The notes: generated by a model not told the origin, from the sequence alone. 64,000 nucleotides of DNA from CF-162 sp040882565 (GCA_040882565.1 JBBEAZ010000024.1:124001-188000); one strand, 5' to 3'; shown: positions 7,864-17,249, counted from the first letter of the stretch. Made by a program: numbers and translations.

Positions 7864-8828
7864 TCCTCCACATCGGCGGCGCGAGCACCGGCACCGTTCT
7901 CATTACCGTCATCGGCATCTTCCTCCTCATCTTCGCGATGAGTTTCGCCATCGGGCCGATCCCCGAAGGCAAGCGCCGTTACAGCCGCGCCTGGTGCACC
8001 GCCTGGCTGCGCGCCTCCACACCCAGGCTGATCATCGCCGGGACTTTTTCCGCATTGGTCTTCACCGGCTCCGCTCTCTCCGGTGACGGCAAGAGCGACG
8101 CGCAAATCGCCGCCGACTGCGAATCGGCCGTGACTCCGCTCACCGGTAACGCTGTTACAGAGCCGCGCCTGCTCGTCGCCATCTCCGGGACGCGTGACAT
8201 CGCCACCGCTGCCCGGAACGGCGATCCCGGCGGCGCGCAGACGCTCTTCTTCACCACCGACGCCCACAACGTCACGCACGACATCGATGCGCAGCTTCGC
8301 CTCGGCAGCCCGACGTTGGCCCAAGATCTCTGCATCAGCGTGGTCAAGCTCGAAAACGAGATCGCGGGAGACCTTCGGCCAGCCGTGATCGCCACGGAAT
8401 CCGACAAGATCGCCGGCTACCTGGACCAAGCGAGTGACGAAATCGACTTTGCGGCAGAGCCCTCGCCGGTGCCGGGAGCCTCTGGCGTCTGCGCCTATCC
8501 GATCGGCGCTGTCAGCGACCGTCCGCTCACCGAGGAACGCCTGCGGTCTGCAATCGCGGCGATGCGCGAGGTCTCAGCGCTTGCCGGCGCCGGCGACGTG
8601 CCAGCCGCTGCCGAGGCCTTTGGCGGCGACGCGCACAACATCACCCATGACATCGACCTGCCGCTCCGCAACGCCGACCCGCAGCTCGGCGTCGACCTCT
8701 GCGAGAGCGTTCTCGAGCTCGAGCTCGAGTTCGGAGGTAAGCGAGACGCGGGCATCATCGCCGCCGAGGCGACGACTAGCGCCGGCCTCCTCGAGGACTC
8801 CGGGCGGGTGCTGGGCCTCCTGCGATGA
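7860..8828 (+). CDS. Membrane protein with two copies of an AHNxTHD helical module
   Basis: The ATG overlaps the previous stop (ATGA). Two membrane helices (TVLITVIGIFLLIFAMSF and LIIAGTFSALVFTGSAL) come first, then two homologous segments of about 110 residues. Each holds DAHN(V/I)THDID followed by DLC and an acidic helix, and each is preceded by a cysteine. The paired His residues on a helix suggest a metal or haem site, but no family is recognised. The same module appears once in the protein at 11103-11627 and in weaker form in the lipoprotein at 5692-6225, so this operon carries at least three copies. Confidence 0.7.
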   Translation: MILHIGGASTGTVLITVIGIFLLIFAMSFAIGPIPEGKRRYSRAWCTAWLRASTPRLIIAGTFSALVFTGSALSGDGKSDAQIAADCESAVTPLTGNAVTEPRLLVAISGTRDIATAARNGDPGGAQTLFFTTDAHNVTHDIDAQLRLGSPTLAQDLCISVVKLENEIAGDLRPAVIATESDKIAGYLDQASDEIDFAAEPSPVPGASGVCAYPIGAVSDRPLTEERLRSAIAAMREVSALAGAGDVPAAAEAFGGDAHNITHDIDLPLRNADPQLGVDLCESVLELELEFGGKRDAGIIAAEATTSAGLLEDSGRVLGLLR

Positions 8829-11128
8829 CGCGGCGCGGGGTACTCCCTCCGCTTGTTCTCGCCCTCGTGGCGGTAGTGCTTGTGGGCTGGCTGTCGTCCG
8901 CCCCGGGCGCTTCCGCGCATGCCATCCTCGTGAGGGCGGACCCGGCGATCAACGGCCAGCTCCAGTCGTCCCCGGCGATCGTGACCGGGTTCTTCAGCGA
9001 AACGGTCGATCAGCGGCTCTCAAACATGGAGGTCTTCGCCGGCACCGGGGAACGCGTCGACAACGGCGAGCTGACGTTCGGCCCGGAGCGCGAACGGATG
9101 GCCGTCGGCGTCGACGACGAGCTCGGCCCCGGCTTCTACACGGTGGTCTGGGAGACGCTCTCCGGCGTCGACGGCCACCTGCTGAGGGGCTCTTTTCCCT
9201 TCACCATCCTCAACGCCGACGGCTCGCAACCCAGCGGCCCGCGTTTCACCGCCGAAGGCACCGGTTCAACCCTCAAGCCGCAGAACGTTAGCGTGAAATG
9301 GACCCAGATTCTCTTCTCGACATTACTCGTCGGCAGCCTTGCCTTCGTCGCCCTCGTCGCGAACCCGGCAGCGTCCGTCTCAAGCGAACCGGCCCGCGCA
9401 GAAGCCCGCCTCGCCGCGCGCCGCCGCGCCCTCAACACGGCCTGGATAGCGGTCGGCGGCCTCGTCCTCGTCGCCGGGGGCGAGCTGTTTGTGCAGGCCG
9501 ACCAACTGGGCGGCCTCAAGTACATTGACGACGTCCTCAGCAACAACTGGGGTGAGCGATTCATCCAGCGCCAGGCCGTGCTGGTTTGTATCGCCTCTGT
9601 GCTTGTGATGGTGCCCGCCTTTGCTCGCGGTAATCGCGAACGCCTCGCCGATTCCGCGACCTGGGTCGCCCTCGCCGGTGGCCTCGGTTACCTCCTGCTC
9701 ATCGCGATGGTCGGCCACGCCAACGCTGTGCCCGGCTCCTTCTGGGCAGTTGCCGCCGACTTCCTCCACCTCGTGGCCACTGCCGTCTGGGTCGGCATGC
9801 TTGTCCAGCTCGGCCTCTTCCTCCTGTGGGTGCGACAGGAGCCGGACGCACGCTCCGACCTCCAGACCGCTCACCTCGAACGCTTCTCGCTGATCGCCGC
9901 CACGAGCGTCGTCGTTCTCCTCGCGACCGGCACCATTAACGCACTCGTCCAGGTACCGAGCTTCAACGCCCTGGTCGACACGGCATACGGGCGGGCGCTG
10001 CTCATCAAGCTCGGCGTCGTCACTACCGTTCTTGGCGTGGCCGGCGTCAACGCGTTCTATTTGCGCGAACGCACGATCGAGGAAGCCGAAGCTCCGGAGA
10101 CTGGTTCAAGAGTCCGTCATTGGCTTCGGCGCGCCGTGTGGGCGGAGGCGGCTTTGGGCATCGCAGTCATGCTCGCCGCCGCCATTCTCTTTCAGTACCC
10201 GACGTCGCGCCAGGCGGAGGACGCCGAACGGGCGGCCGAGGAGGCCTCGCGCACACAGGCGGTGGTGGGCTATGACGAGATTCAGCCCGCGGGTGACCTC
10301 ACCGTCAACCTCACGATCTCTCCCAACGCGATCGGCAACAACTCCTTCCGAGTGTTCCTCTTCCCGCAGCAGGGTGGGGACATTGGCGACATCCTCCGCG
10401 TGCGCCTCCGCTTCGTGCCGCCGTCCGGGGACGCTGCCCCGTCGGAGATCGACATGGAGCCCGCCGAACTGACTGCGTACCGCGCGGTCGGCCCCTTCAT
10501 CAGCGAGCCCGGCAGCTGGGTCGTCCACGTCGACATCCGCCGCAGCGGCGCCGACGACATCACGGCCGATTTCCCTGTGGCGATTGACTCCCCGGGCGGC
10601 GGTGGTCAGTTCGATCTGCCTCTCGCCTCAGGAGGCTGGCTCACGGTCGGCGCCATTGGTCTGCTGGTCGCCGCGTTGCTCCTCGCTGCCTGGTCGCCAC
10701 GGCTGCCGGAGCTTCCGGCGCCCGGCCCCCGGCTAATGCGGGTTGGCACCGCGGCGTTCACGGTGATCGGCACCGGAGTGATCGCGATCAGCCTGCTGCC
10801 GGGGGAAGCCGAGACGATCGGCAACCCGATCGCCGCCGATCCACAGTCGATTGCGATGGGTCGCTCGTTATACACGGCGAACTGCCAGCAGTGCCACGGC
10901 CCGGACGGGCGCGGCGACGGGCCGGTGGCGCGTGACCTGGAGACGCCGCCCGCCGACTTCCGCATCCATCTCCCCTACCATAAGGACGAGTTCTTCTTCC
11001 ACGTCATCAGCAACGGTCTGACCGTGATGCCCTCCTTCGGCGACCGGCTCACCGAGGATGAGATCTGGCACCTGATAAACTTCCTGCAATCGGAGTTTGG
11101 GATTGACGCTCAAGAGCCCGGCAGCTAG
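8825..11128 (+). CDS. CopC-CopD-cytochrome c fusion protein
   Basis: A 767-residue protein in three parts. Residues about 1-135 are a signal peptide and a CopC domain that starts with His after cleavage (ASAHAILV) and keeps the Asp-Gly-His ligand pair (VDGHLLRG). Residues about 155-640 are a multi-helix CopD-type membrane domain with an exposed beta-rich insert. The last 95 residues are a mono-haem cytochrome c with CQQCH at about 687-691 and a likely axial Met in GLTVMPSF. CopCD proteins move copper across the membrane; the fused cytochrome suggests redox handling of the metal or feeding an oxidase. Start overlaps the upstream gene by 4 bp. Confidence 0.9.
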   Translation: MTRRGVLPPLVLALVAVVLVGWLSSAPGASAHAILVRADPAINGQLQSSPAIVTGFFSETVDQRLSNMEVFAGTGERVDNGELTFGPERERMAVGVDDELGPGFYTVVWETLSGVDGHLLRGSFPFTILNADGSQPSGPRFTAEGTGSTLKPQNVSVKWTQILFSTLLVGSLAFVALVANPAASVSSEPARAEARLAARRRALNTAWIAVGGLVLVAGGELFVQADQLGGLKYIDDVLSNNWGERFIQRQAVLVCIASVLVMVPAFARGNRERLADSATWVALAGGLGYLLLIAMVGHANAVPGSFWAVAADFLHLVATAVWVGMLVQLGLFLLWVRQEPDARSDLQTAHLERFSLIAATSVVVLLATGTINALVQVPSFNALVDTAYGRALLIKLGVVTTVLGVAGVNAFYLRERTIEEAEAPETGSRVRHWLRRAVWAEAALGIAVMLAAAILFQYPTSRQAEDAERAAEEASRTQAVVGYDEIQPAGDLTVNLTISPNAIGNNSFRVFLFPQQGGDIGDILRVRLRFVPPSGDAAPSEIDMEPAELTAYRAVGPFISEPGSWVVHVDIRRSGADDITADFPVAIDSPGGGGQFDLPLASGGWLTVGAIGLLVAALLLAAWSPRLPELPAPGPRLMRVGTAAFTVIGTGVIAISLLPGEAETIGNPIAADPQSIAMGRSLYTANCQQCHGPDGRGDGPVARDLETPPADFRIHLPYHKDEFFFHVISNGLTVMPSFGDRLTEDEIWHLINFLQSEFGIDAQEPGS

Positions 11129-11627
11129 CACCTTTTTCTCCCGCCGCCGGCGTGCGCAGGCGGCGCGCCAGGACGCCCTTCCGGACTGGGTCTGGGGCGC
11201 CGGCCTGGGCGTTCTCGTCCTGATCTTCGTCGGCGCTTTCTTCTTGGTTCGCCAGGTCAGCGGCGGTGGTGGTGACGATACCTGCGACAAGGCGCTCGTT
11301 CCCCTCGGCCAGAGCGAGATCAGTGCCGACGCGTTCGTCACTGAGGAAGCAGCGCTTACCCGCGTCATCGACTTCCTGAACGGAGGCGATCGCCAGGCGG
11401 CGGAGGCCGCTTTCTTCGGCCCCGCTCACAACTTCACCCACAATGTCGACCCGGAAGTCCGTGAGAAGGACGAGAGCCTCGCCAGAGACCTCTGCCACGC
11501 CGTCGTTACCCTCGAGGACGACCTCGCGACCAACGGTTCGAACCAGGCAATCGCCGCAGAGGTGGACCGAGTGCGCCTACTGTTGCGTGACATCGCGGAG
11601 ACCCTCGGCTACCCTCGACCCGGATAG
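11103..11627 (+). CDS. Membrane-anchored single AHNxTH module protein
   Basis: It begins inside the 3' end of the CopCD fusion, most likely at TTG 11103. A basic N-terminus and one membrane helix (WGAGLGVLVLIFVGAFFLV) lead to an exposed helical domain with a cysteine (DDTCDKAL), the motif PAHNFTHNVD, then ARDLC. The spacing matches the two modules in the protein at 7860-8828. The overlap shows it is co-translated with the CopCD fusion. Metal or haem delivery to CopCD is the simplest guess; the module family is not recognised. Confidence 0.65.
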   Translation: MTLKSPAASTFFSRRRRAQAARQDALPDWVWGAGLGVLVLIFVGAFFLVRQVSGGGGDDTCDKALVPLGQSEISADAFVTEEAALTRVIDFLNGGDRQAAEAAFFGPAHNFTHNVDPEVREKDESLARDLCHAVVTLEDDLATNGSNQAIAAEVDRVRLLLRDIAETLGYPRPG

Positions 11628-11637
11628 GAGCAGACTA

Positions 11638-12426
11638 GTGGGACAACTTGACGGCAGAGTCGCGATCGTGACAGGCGCCAGCCGCGGCATTGGCAAGGAG
11701 ATCGCCGTGCTCTTCGCCGGCGAAGGCGCGAAGGTCATCGCCGCCGCGCGTACGGAGCACGAAGGCGACCACCAGCTCCCCGGTGGCATCCACGTGACAG
11801 TCGACGAGATCCGTCGTAATGGCGGCGAGGCGACCGCTGTCCGCGCCGACGTCTCAGACCCCAAGGAGATCGAGCGTCTCGTCGCTACGACGCGCGACAC
11901 CTATGGACCGGTTAGCGTGCTTGTGAACAATGCTGCCCTGACCTACTACCTGCCGATAAAGGACTTCCCGCTCCGGCGCTTTCAGAAGATGATCGACGTC
12001 GACCTCACCGGGCCCTTCCTCCTCGCCCAGGCGGTAGTTCCCGACATGCTGAACGCCGGCCACGGGCACATCATCAATATCTCTTCGCGCGCCGCCTTTC
12101 ACCCCGAAGGGCCGCCATACGAACTGCCACCGCGCGGCGGCACCGTTTACGGCCTGGTCAAGGCCGGCATCGAGCGTTTCAGCAGCGGCCTCGCGCACGA
12201 GCTGTACGATTCCGGGATCGCCGTCAACTCCCTCGCCCCGACGGGCATCGTCGCCTCACCCGGCGTCCTCTTCCACAAGCTCATCCAGAGCGGAGACGAC
12301 CCGCGCGCCGAGCCGATTGAGTACATGGCAAGCGCCGCCCTCATCCTTGCCACCTGTGACGCGAAGACGCTAACGGGGCGCATCACCTTCAGCCAGCCGC
12401 TCCTCAAAGAACACGGCCTTCTGTAG
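11638..12426 (+). CDS. Short-chain dehydrogenase/reductase
   Basis: A classical SDR of 262 residues starting at GTG after the ribosome site ATAGGAG. The cofactor motif TGASRGIG is at residues 12-19, the NNAA motif at 97-100, Ser at 149/150, and the catalytic Tyr171 and Lys175 in YGLVK. It would oxidise or reduce an alcohol/ketone with NAD(P)H. It follows the copper-type operon by 10 bp, which may be chance. Substrate is not predictable. Confidence 0.92.
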   Translation: MGQLDGRVAIVTGASRGIGKEIAVLFAGEGAKVIAAARTEHEGDHQLPGGIHVTVDEIRRNGGEATAVRADVSDPKEIERLVATTRDTYGPVSVLVNNAALTYYLPIKDFPLRRFQKMIDVDLTGPFLLAQAVVPDMLNAGHGHIINISSRAAFHPEGPPYELPPRGGTVYGLVKAGIERFSSGLAHELYDSGIAVNSLAPTGIVASPGVLFHKLIQSGDDPRAEPIEYMASAALILATCDAKTLTGRITFSQPLLKEHGLL

Positions 12427-12428
12427 CG

Positions 12429-12851
12429 TCAGCCTGACGGCTCAGCGCCCTCGTTCCCGACGATCCGCCCCTCAGCGTCGGTCACCAGCCGTCCCTTGCT
12501 CATGTCCAGCATCACCAGGACGTTGGCGAACGGGTCCATCACCACGGCGCACAGCCCAATCTGAATCTCGAACGGCCCCCTGATCAGACGACCGCCGGCG
12601 ACGACAAAGCGCTCCACAGCCTCACCTACCGACTCCACCAGCAGGTCCGTCTCAGCTTCCGGACGCTCTGTTTGCAACACCAACTCGCTGTCGCCGCCCG
12701 GCATCCGTAGTCCGGCTGCCGTCTCGGAACGCCAGACGAGTTCGTGCCCCAGTGCGTCGCGGTAGAAACGGAGCGCCGCGTCGAGGTCATTTACAGACAA
12801 CTGGTAGCAGTCGACCTTAACGAACAGTGGATATTTCGGCGCCTCACTCAT
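12429..12851 (-). CDS. VOC-superfamily (glyoxalase-like) protein
   Basis: A 140-residue single-chain VOC protein. The first beta-alpha unit is KVDCYQLSVNDLDAALRFYR and the second half ends in CAVVMDPFANVLVMLDMS, the usual position of the last metal-side strand. VOC proteins include dioxygenases, isomerases and resistance proteins; the metal ligands are not convincing enough here to choose. It converges on the SDR gene with two bases between them. A TATACT box lies 9 nt before the ATG. Confidence 0.8.
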   Translation of the reverse strand: MSEAPKYPLFVKVDCYQLSVNDLDAALRFYRDALGHELVWRSETAAGLRMPGGDSELVLQTERPEAETDLLVESVGEAVERFVVAGGRLIRGPFEIQIGLCAVVMDPFANVLVMLDMSKGRLVTDAEGRIVGNEGAEPSG

Positions 12852-12860
12852 CGCCGCATC

Positions 12861-12866
12861 AGTATA
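12861..12866 (-). promoter_or_regulatory. -10 box TATACT, 9 nt before the VOC gene start
   Basis: The minus strand reads TATACT, 9 nt, ATG (12851). No ribosome site lies between them, so this is another likely leaderless start. Confidence 0.45.
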
Positions 12867-12963
12867 CGGCGCGTCTTAACCATCCCTCTCTCCTCATAGG
12901 GCAACACACGCGTTGCCCTGCCGTCATCCGTTATGGAAAGCGCTCAAGAAGGAGACCCGCCCC

Positions 12964-13932
12964 ATGAAAGTACCAGGAAAGCTGATCGTTGCCGCCTGCG
13001 CAGCGACCGCCGCCATCTTCGCCGTAGTGATCGCCGCCGGCCCCGCTGCTGATACTACATCGGCGACGACGATCCTCGATTCGGAGGAACAGATCTTCGT
13101 TACGCTGATCAACGACTATCGCGCGCAGAACGGCAAAGGCCCGCTACTCGTCGATGCCAATATCACGGAAGCCGCCCGGTGGATGGACGCCGACATGGGC
13201 GCCTACAACTACTTCAGCCACACCGACCACCTTGGACAAAGCCCCTGGACCCGCATGTGCAACTTTGGCTACTGCTGGTCTACGCCCAAGGGCGAGAACA
13301 TCGCCGCCGGCTATACGACTGGCCTCAGCGTCTTCAATGCCTGGAAGGCGTCTTCCGGCCACAACGCCAATATGCTCAACGGCAATTTCAAGGTGATGGG
13401 CATCGACCGCACCTACACGGCCGGCAGCACCTACGGCTGGTACTGGACGAACGACTTCGGCGGCTACATCCCGCCCGCCGGTCCGACCAACACGCCGGCG
13501 CCGAGTAACACGCAGGCCCCCACGGCCACACCAACGCCATCGGCGGCGCCTACAGCCACTCCGGCCCCGACTGCCACTCCGGCCCCGACTGCCACTCCGG
13601 TGCCGACTGCCAGCCCTACGCCGACACCGCCACCCGGCTGCACGAATGACACCGACTGCGATGGCTTCCTGAACAGTGTCGAGGCCGTGATGGGCACGGA
13701 CCCCGTCAAGCGCTGTCCGACGACCGTCCTGGCCAATGATGAGAACCCTGACTCCTGGCCGCCGGACTTCGACGACAACCGCATGGTGAACATCTCGGAC
13801 GTGCTCAGCTACAAGCCGGTGTTCGGGACCGGTGGGTACAGCGGGCGCTATGACCTGAACGGCGACGCGCTCATCAACATCATGGACGTCAACACGATCA
13901 GGTTCATCTTCGGGTCCACCTGCACGCCGTAA
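12964..13932 (+). CDS. Secreted CAP (SCP/PR-1) protein with dockerin-like C-terminus
   Basis: The ribosome site AAGGAGA precedes the ATG at 12964. A signal peptide (LIVAACAATAAIFAVVIAAG) is followed by a CAP domain with LINDYRAQNG, YFSHTD, GENIAAGY and a C-terminal aromatic strand. A Pro/Thr/Ala linker made of near-identical ATPAPT units follows, then a calcium-type module (TDCDGFLNSVEA, then NISDVLSYKP and LINIMDVNTI) like a dockerin pair of EF-hand loops. The same C-terminal arrangement occurs in the protein at 29305-31569. It should be exported; CAP proteins range from lipid binding to protease-like functions. It stands alone and ends at a strong terminator. Confidence 0.88.
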   Translation: MKVPGKLIVAACAATAAIFAVVIAAGPAADTTSATTILDSEEQIFVTLINDYRAQNGKGPLLVDANITEAARWMDADMGAYNYFSHTDHLGQSPWTRMCNFGYCWSTPKGENIAAGYTTGLSVFNAWKASSGHNANMLNGNFKVMGIDRTYTAGSTYGWYWTNDFGGYIPPAGPTNTPAPSNTQAPTATPTPSAAPTATPAPTATPAPTATPVPTASPTPTPPPGCTNDTDCDGFLNSVEAVMGTDPVKRCPTTVLANDENPDSWPPDFDDNRMVNISDVLSYKPVFGTGGYSGRYDLNGDALINIMDVNTIRFIFGSTCTP

Positions 13933-13937
13933 GCGAA

Positions 13938-13966
13938 ACAGGGACCGTCGATTTGACGGTCCCTGT
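13938..13966 (+). terminator. Strong hairpin after the CAP gene
   Basis: ACAGGGACCGTC pairs perfectly with GACGGTCCCTGT around a 5-nt loop, starting 6 nt after the stop codon. There is no real T-run, so it may act mainly as a 3' stability hairpin. Confidence 0.7.
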
Positions 13967-13984
13967 GTAAGAGCAATTCCGAAG

Positions 13985-14003
13985 GCCGGGCGCAGCGCCC
14001 GGC
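13985..14003 (-). terminator. GC hairpin at the 3' end of the thiolase gene
   Basis: GCCGGGC and GCCCGGC flank a 5-nt loop, 6 nt beyond the thiolase stop. It sits between two convergent genes and could serve either strand; on the plus strand it is followed by three T. Confidence 0.5.
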
Positions 14004-14009
14004 TTTCCC

Positions 14010-15164
14010 CTAGTCGAGGCGTTCGATGATCGTGGCTGTGCCGAGGCCGCCGCCGCAGCACATCAGCTGCATGCCGTAGCGGCCGCCGGCGCGCTCAAGC
14101 TCATGGAGCATCGTCGTCATCAGGCGGGCGCCGGTGGCACCGAGCGGGTGGCCGAGGGCGATCGCCCCGCCGTTGACGTTGACCTTCGACATGTCGGGCG
14201 AGCACTCGCGCTTCCAGGCCAGGATGACGGAGGCGAAGGCTTCGTTGATCTCGATCAGGTCGATGTCCTTCATCTCGAGGCCGGCGTGCTTCAGCACCTT
14301 CGGCGTCGCCGTGATCGGCCCGGTCAGCATCAGGACCGGGTCGGAGCCGACGACTGCCTGCCCGACGATGCGTGCCCGCGGCTTCTTGCCGAGCTCTTCG
14401 GCCTTCTCGCGAGACATCAGCAGCACGGCCGATGAGCCGTCGGTGATCTGCGATGAGTTGCCGGCGTGGTGGATGCCGTTCGGACGGAAGGACGGCTGGA
14501 GGCTGGCGAGCTTCTCCAGCGAGGTGTCGCGGATGCCCTCGTCGGTCTTGACCGTGTGGTCGAGGCCTTCGAGCTTGACGTCGATCTGGAGCATCTCGCG
14601 GTCGAAGCGGCCCTCGTCACGCGCCGTCTTGGCCTTCTCATAGCTGCCGAGCGCCCACTCGTCGGCTTCCTGGCGGTCGATGCCCCACTTCACGGCGATC
14701 TCCTCGGCGGAGATGCCCTGCGGGGTGAGCGGGTACTTGTCCATCAACGCCGGGGTGAACGGCGCGCCGGGGCCCTGCATCATGTTGACGCCAAGCGGCA
14801 CGCGTGACATCGACTCGACGCCGCCGCCGATCGTTATGTCGCAAACGCCGGAGGAAATGAGGTTGGCTGCGAAGTGGATCGCCTGCTGGCCGCTGCCGCA
14901 CTGGCGGTCGACGCTCGTCGCCGGCACGGTGTACGGGAAGTCGGCGGTCAGCAGGACATTGCGCGCCACGTTCGCCGCCTGCTCGCCGACCTGGTCGACG
15001 CAGCCGAAGACGACGTCTTCGACCATCCCGGCCTCGATCCCGGAGCGCTTCACCAGCTCGTTGAGCACCTTCGCGCCCAGCTCGTTCGGGTGAATCCCGG
15101 AAAGCACGCCGCCGCGCCGTCCCATCGGCGTCCGTACCGCTTCAACAATTACAACTTCTCGCAT
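14010..15164 (-). CDS. Thiolase (acetyl-CoA C-acyltransferase family)
   Basis: A 384-residue thiolase. The nucleophile Cys89 lies in DRQCGSGQQA, the conserved His lies in GGAIALGHPLGATGAR, and the second Cys in MQLMCCGGGLG. These catalyse thiolytic cleavage or condensation of acyl-CoAs. The ATG at 15164 is preferred over that at 15173 because the AAGGAGG ribosome site is 9 nt before the former and touches the latter. It is a single gene, so either beta-oxidation or acetoacetyl-CoA chemistry is possible; EtfAB at 46.6-48.4 kb would fit a fatty-acid-degrading cell. Confidence 0.95.
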   Translation of the reverse strand: MREVVIVEAVRTPMGRRGGVLSGIHPNELGAKVLNELVKRSGIEAGMVEDVVFGCVDQVGEQAANVARNVLLTADFPYTVPATSVDRQCGSGQQAIHFAANLISSGVCDITIGGGVESMSRVPLGVNMMQGPGAPFTPALMDKYPLTPQGISAEEIAVKWGIDRQEADEWALGSYEKAKTARDEGRFDREMLQIDVKLEGLDHTVKTDEGIRDTSLEKLASLQPSFRPNGIHHAGNSSQITDGSSAVLLMSREKAEELGKKPRARIVGQAVVGSDPVLMLTGPITATPKVLKHAGLEMKDIDLIEINEAFASVILAWKRECSPDMSKVNVNGGAIALGHPLGATGARLMTTMLHELERAGGRYGMQLMCCGGGLGTATIIERLD

Positions 15165-15173
15165 GGAAAGCAT

Positions 15174-15515
<342 letters not shown>

Positions 15516-16226
15516 ATGCGCCGGAACGCTGGTTTCCGCAGCTCTTCACGGATGGGCCTTGCGCTTGGCTTCCTCGCAATCTACGCGGCAGCGGTATTCG
15601 TCGCGTGCAACGAGGGTGAGGAGGAGGTGCCCCAGCAGCCGCCTCCGGAAGCGTCAGGTACTCGACCATCGCCTCCGCCGGAGGACGACCTTACACAACC
15701 GCCCCCGGGAGAACCACCGCCCCTCTGCCCGAGCCCGGACGCTGCAGCCGCGGCGAGGCCCCCGGGACAGACCTTCGAGCTCCCGGGAGGCACCACTATT
15801 CCCATCCCAACGGGCGCCTCGACAGATTCATATACTCTCAATTCAACCACGTTCTACCGCGTCTCGCTGGGGCTCTCCCTCCTTGCCTTCGACGCGCAAG
15901 GTGTGATGAGCGCCATCGGAGTTCACACCGAGCACTGCGAGGTGTTCGAGCCCACGTTCGCGGCCTTGGCTGCCCTGCGGGCGCAGATCCCGCCACCTCC
16001 GCTTGTGGTTGAGGGCGTGAGCATCCCAATACCGCCCGGCGGTCACTATTCAGGGCCCCCGATTGGAGCGGGCGTGCCTCGCAGTTATGGGATTTATCGC
16101 GGCGACTCGTTTGTTCGGTTCAGTACAGCCGGAGTCATCCAGAGCGACATTTCTCAGGCGGACTCTGCAGATTTCCAGCCAGTCCTCGAAGCCATCGAGC
16201 GACTTGCCGCAAGAGAATCCCAATGA
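15516..16226 (+). CDS. Proline-rich lipoprotein with a duplicated domain
   Basis: The ATG at 15516 follows AGGGGGA; an upstream ATG at 15495 overlaps the promoter-like box and is less likely. The signal ends at AVFVAC (lipobox), then a long Pro/Glu linker, then two related segments of about 65 residues, the first with GTTIPIPTG and the second with GVSIPIPPG, each ending in an acidic/hydrophobic helix (FEPTFAALAAL, FQPVLEAIERL). The protein would sit on the outer face of the membrane. No family is recognised. The GA tract upstream may influence expression. Confidence 0.7.
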   Translation: MRRNAGFRSSSRMGLALGFLAIYAAAVFVACNEGEEEVPQQPPPEASGTRPSPPPEDDLTQPPPGEPPPLCPSPDAAAAARPPGQTFELPGGTTIPIPTGASTDSYTLNSTTFYRVSLGLSLLAFDAQGVMSAIGVHTEHCEVFEPTFAALAALRAQIPPPPLVVEGVSIPIPPGGHYSGPPIGAGVPRSYGIYRGDSFVRFSTAGVIQSDISQADSADFQPVLEAIERLAARESQ

Positions 16227-16366
16227 GAGTTGCACGTTACCTGGCCGTGGTACTCGCCCTTAAAGCGCAGTCCATCATGTAGAGGAGTTGCTCGATAACG
16301 GATCTGCCCCGTAACCACGATCGATTCTAGCGCAGGTGGCCTCAGGGCACAGAGGCTAGACGCGGT

Positions 16367-17194
16367 TCAATCTCCAGACGGCGCCCCCGGGCTTCCGGCG
16401 AAGTCGATGAACGCCACCGGCACGCCGCAGGCGCCCGATTGGTGCACCGAGACGATCCGCCCGCCTTGCAGCGCCGGGTGCGGCTCGCCCACCGGGTAGC
16501 CCTTCGCTTTCAGGTCAGCCGTCAGCTCGTCGATGCCCGTCACTTCGAATGCCAGCCCTGCGATGTTCCCCGGCCGGGGCTCGGCTGGCGCTTGGGTCGG
16601 CCCGATGACCTCGATCACCACATCCCCCGGGCGCATGAAGGCGAAGGTGGATTCGCCGCGCTCGAACGTGCGCTTGGTCCCGACGGCGAACCACGCCGCC
16701 ATTCGCTCGCACACCGTCTTCGGGCTCGGCGCCCGCAGCACGACGTGGTCGATACGCGAGATCGGGCCGGGGGTCGGGTTGGCGCCGGCGAAGGCGGCTT
16801 CCGGCTGCACGACCTCGATCTGCACGCCGTCGAACGCTTCGGGCGCGAGGTAGCACAGCCGGCCCGTGAAGCCCTCCCGTGGTTCAGCATCGGTGAGCGG
16901 CACACCCAGTCTGCTCAAGGTCGCCACGTCGCCTTCGATATCGTCGCTCCACAGGGCCACGTGGTGCAGGCCTTCGCCACGCTCTTCGATGAACGACGTG
17001 AACGGCGACGACGCCTCGACCGGCTGGATCACCTCAAGGTAGCCGCGTCCGGCGGCCAGCATCGCCACGCGGACGCCGCGCGCCCGCATCTCGCCTTCCT
17101 TCACGCAGGGCAGCGAAAGGGCGTCGCGGTAGAAGGCGAGCGCCGCGTCGAGGTCGCGCACGGCGATGCCGATGTGGTGCACGTCGCTGATCAT
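16367..17194 (-). CDS. VOC protein with two glyoxalase-like domains (epimerase-like N half)
   Basis: A 275-residue protein. Residues 1-130 look like methylmalonyl-CoA epimerase/glyoxalase (HHIGIAVRDLDAALAFYRDA, GRGYLEVIQP, GEGLHHVALW), with His6, Glu and His in metal-ligand positions. Residues about 145-270 are a second, more divergent VOC unit (ISRIDHVVLRAPSP, FMRPGDVVIEVIG). Such paired-VOC proteins include dioxygenases and epimerases; the substrate is unknown. A TACAAT box lies 7 nt before the ATG, indicating a leaderless mRNA. It is divergent from the DUF2795 gene. Confidence 0.85.
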   Translation of the reverse strand: MISDVHHIGIAVRDLDAALAFYRDALSLPCVKEGEMRARGVRVAMLAAGRGYLEVIQPVEASSPFTSFIEERGEGLHHVALWSDDIEGDVATLSRLGVPLTDAEPREGFTGRLCYLAPEAFDGVQIEVVQPEAAFAGANPTPGPISRIDHVVLRAPSPKTVCERMAAWFAVGTKRTFERGESTFAFMRPGDVVIEVIGPTQAPAEPRPGNIAGLAFEVTGIDELTADLKAKGYPVGEPHPALQGGRIVSVHQSGACGVPVAFIDFAGSPGAPSGD

Positions 17195-17201
17195 GGCCGC
17201 G

Positions 17202-17207
17202 ATTGTA
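17202..17207 (-). promoter_or_regulatory. -10 box TACAAT, 7 nt before the paired-VOC gene start
   Basis: The minus strand reads TACAAT, 7 nt, ATG (17194), the same spacing as at 1374-1379 and with no ribosome site between. Confidence 0.55.
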
Positions 17208-17249
17208 CACGGTAAGGCCGCGGAGGCCGCTGGACCGCACCGGCGCGTG

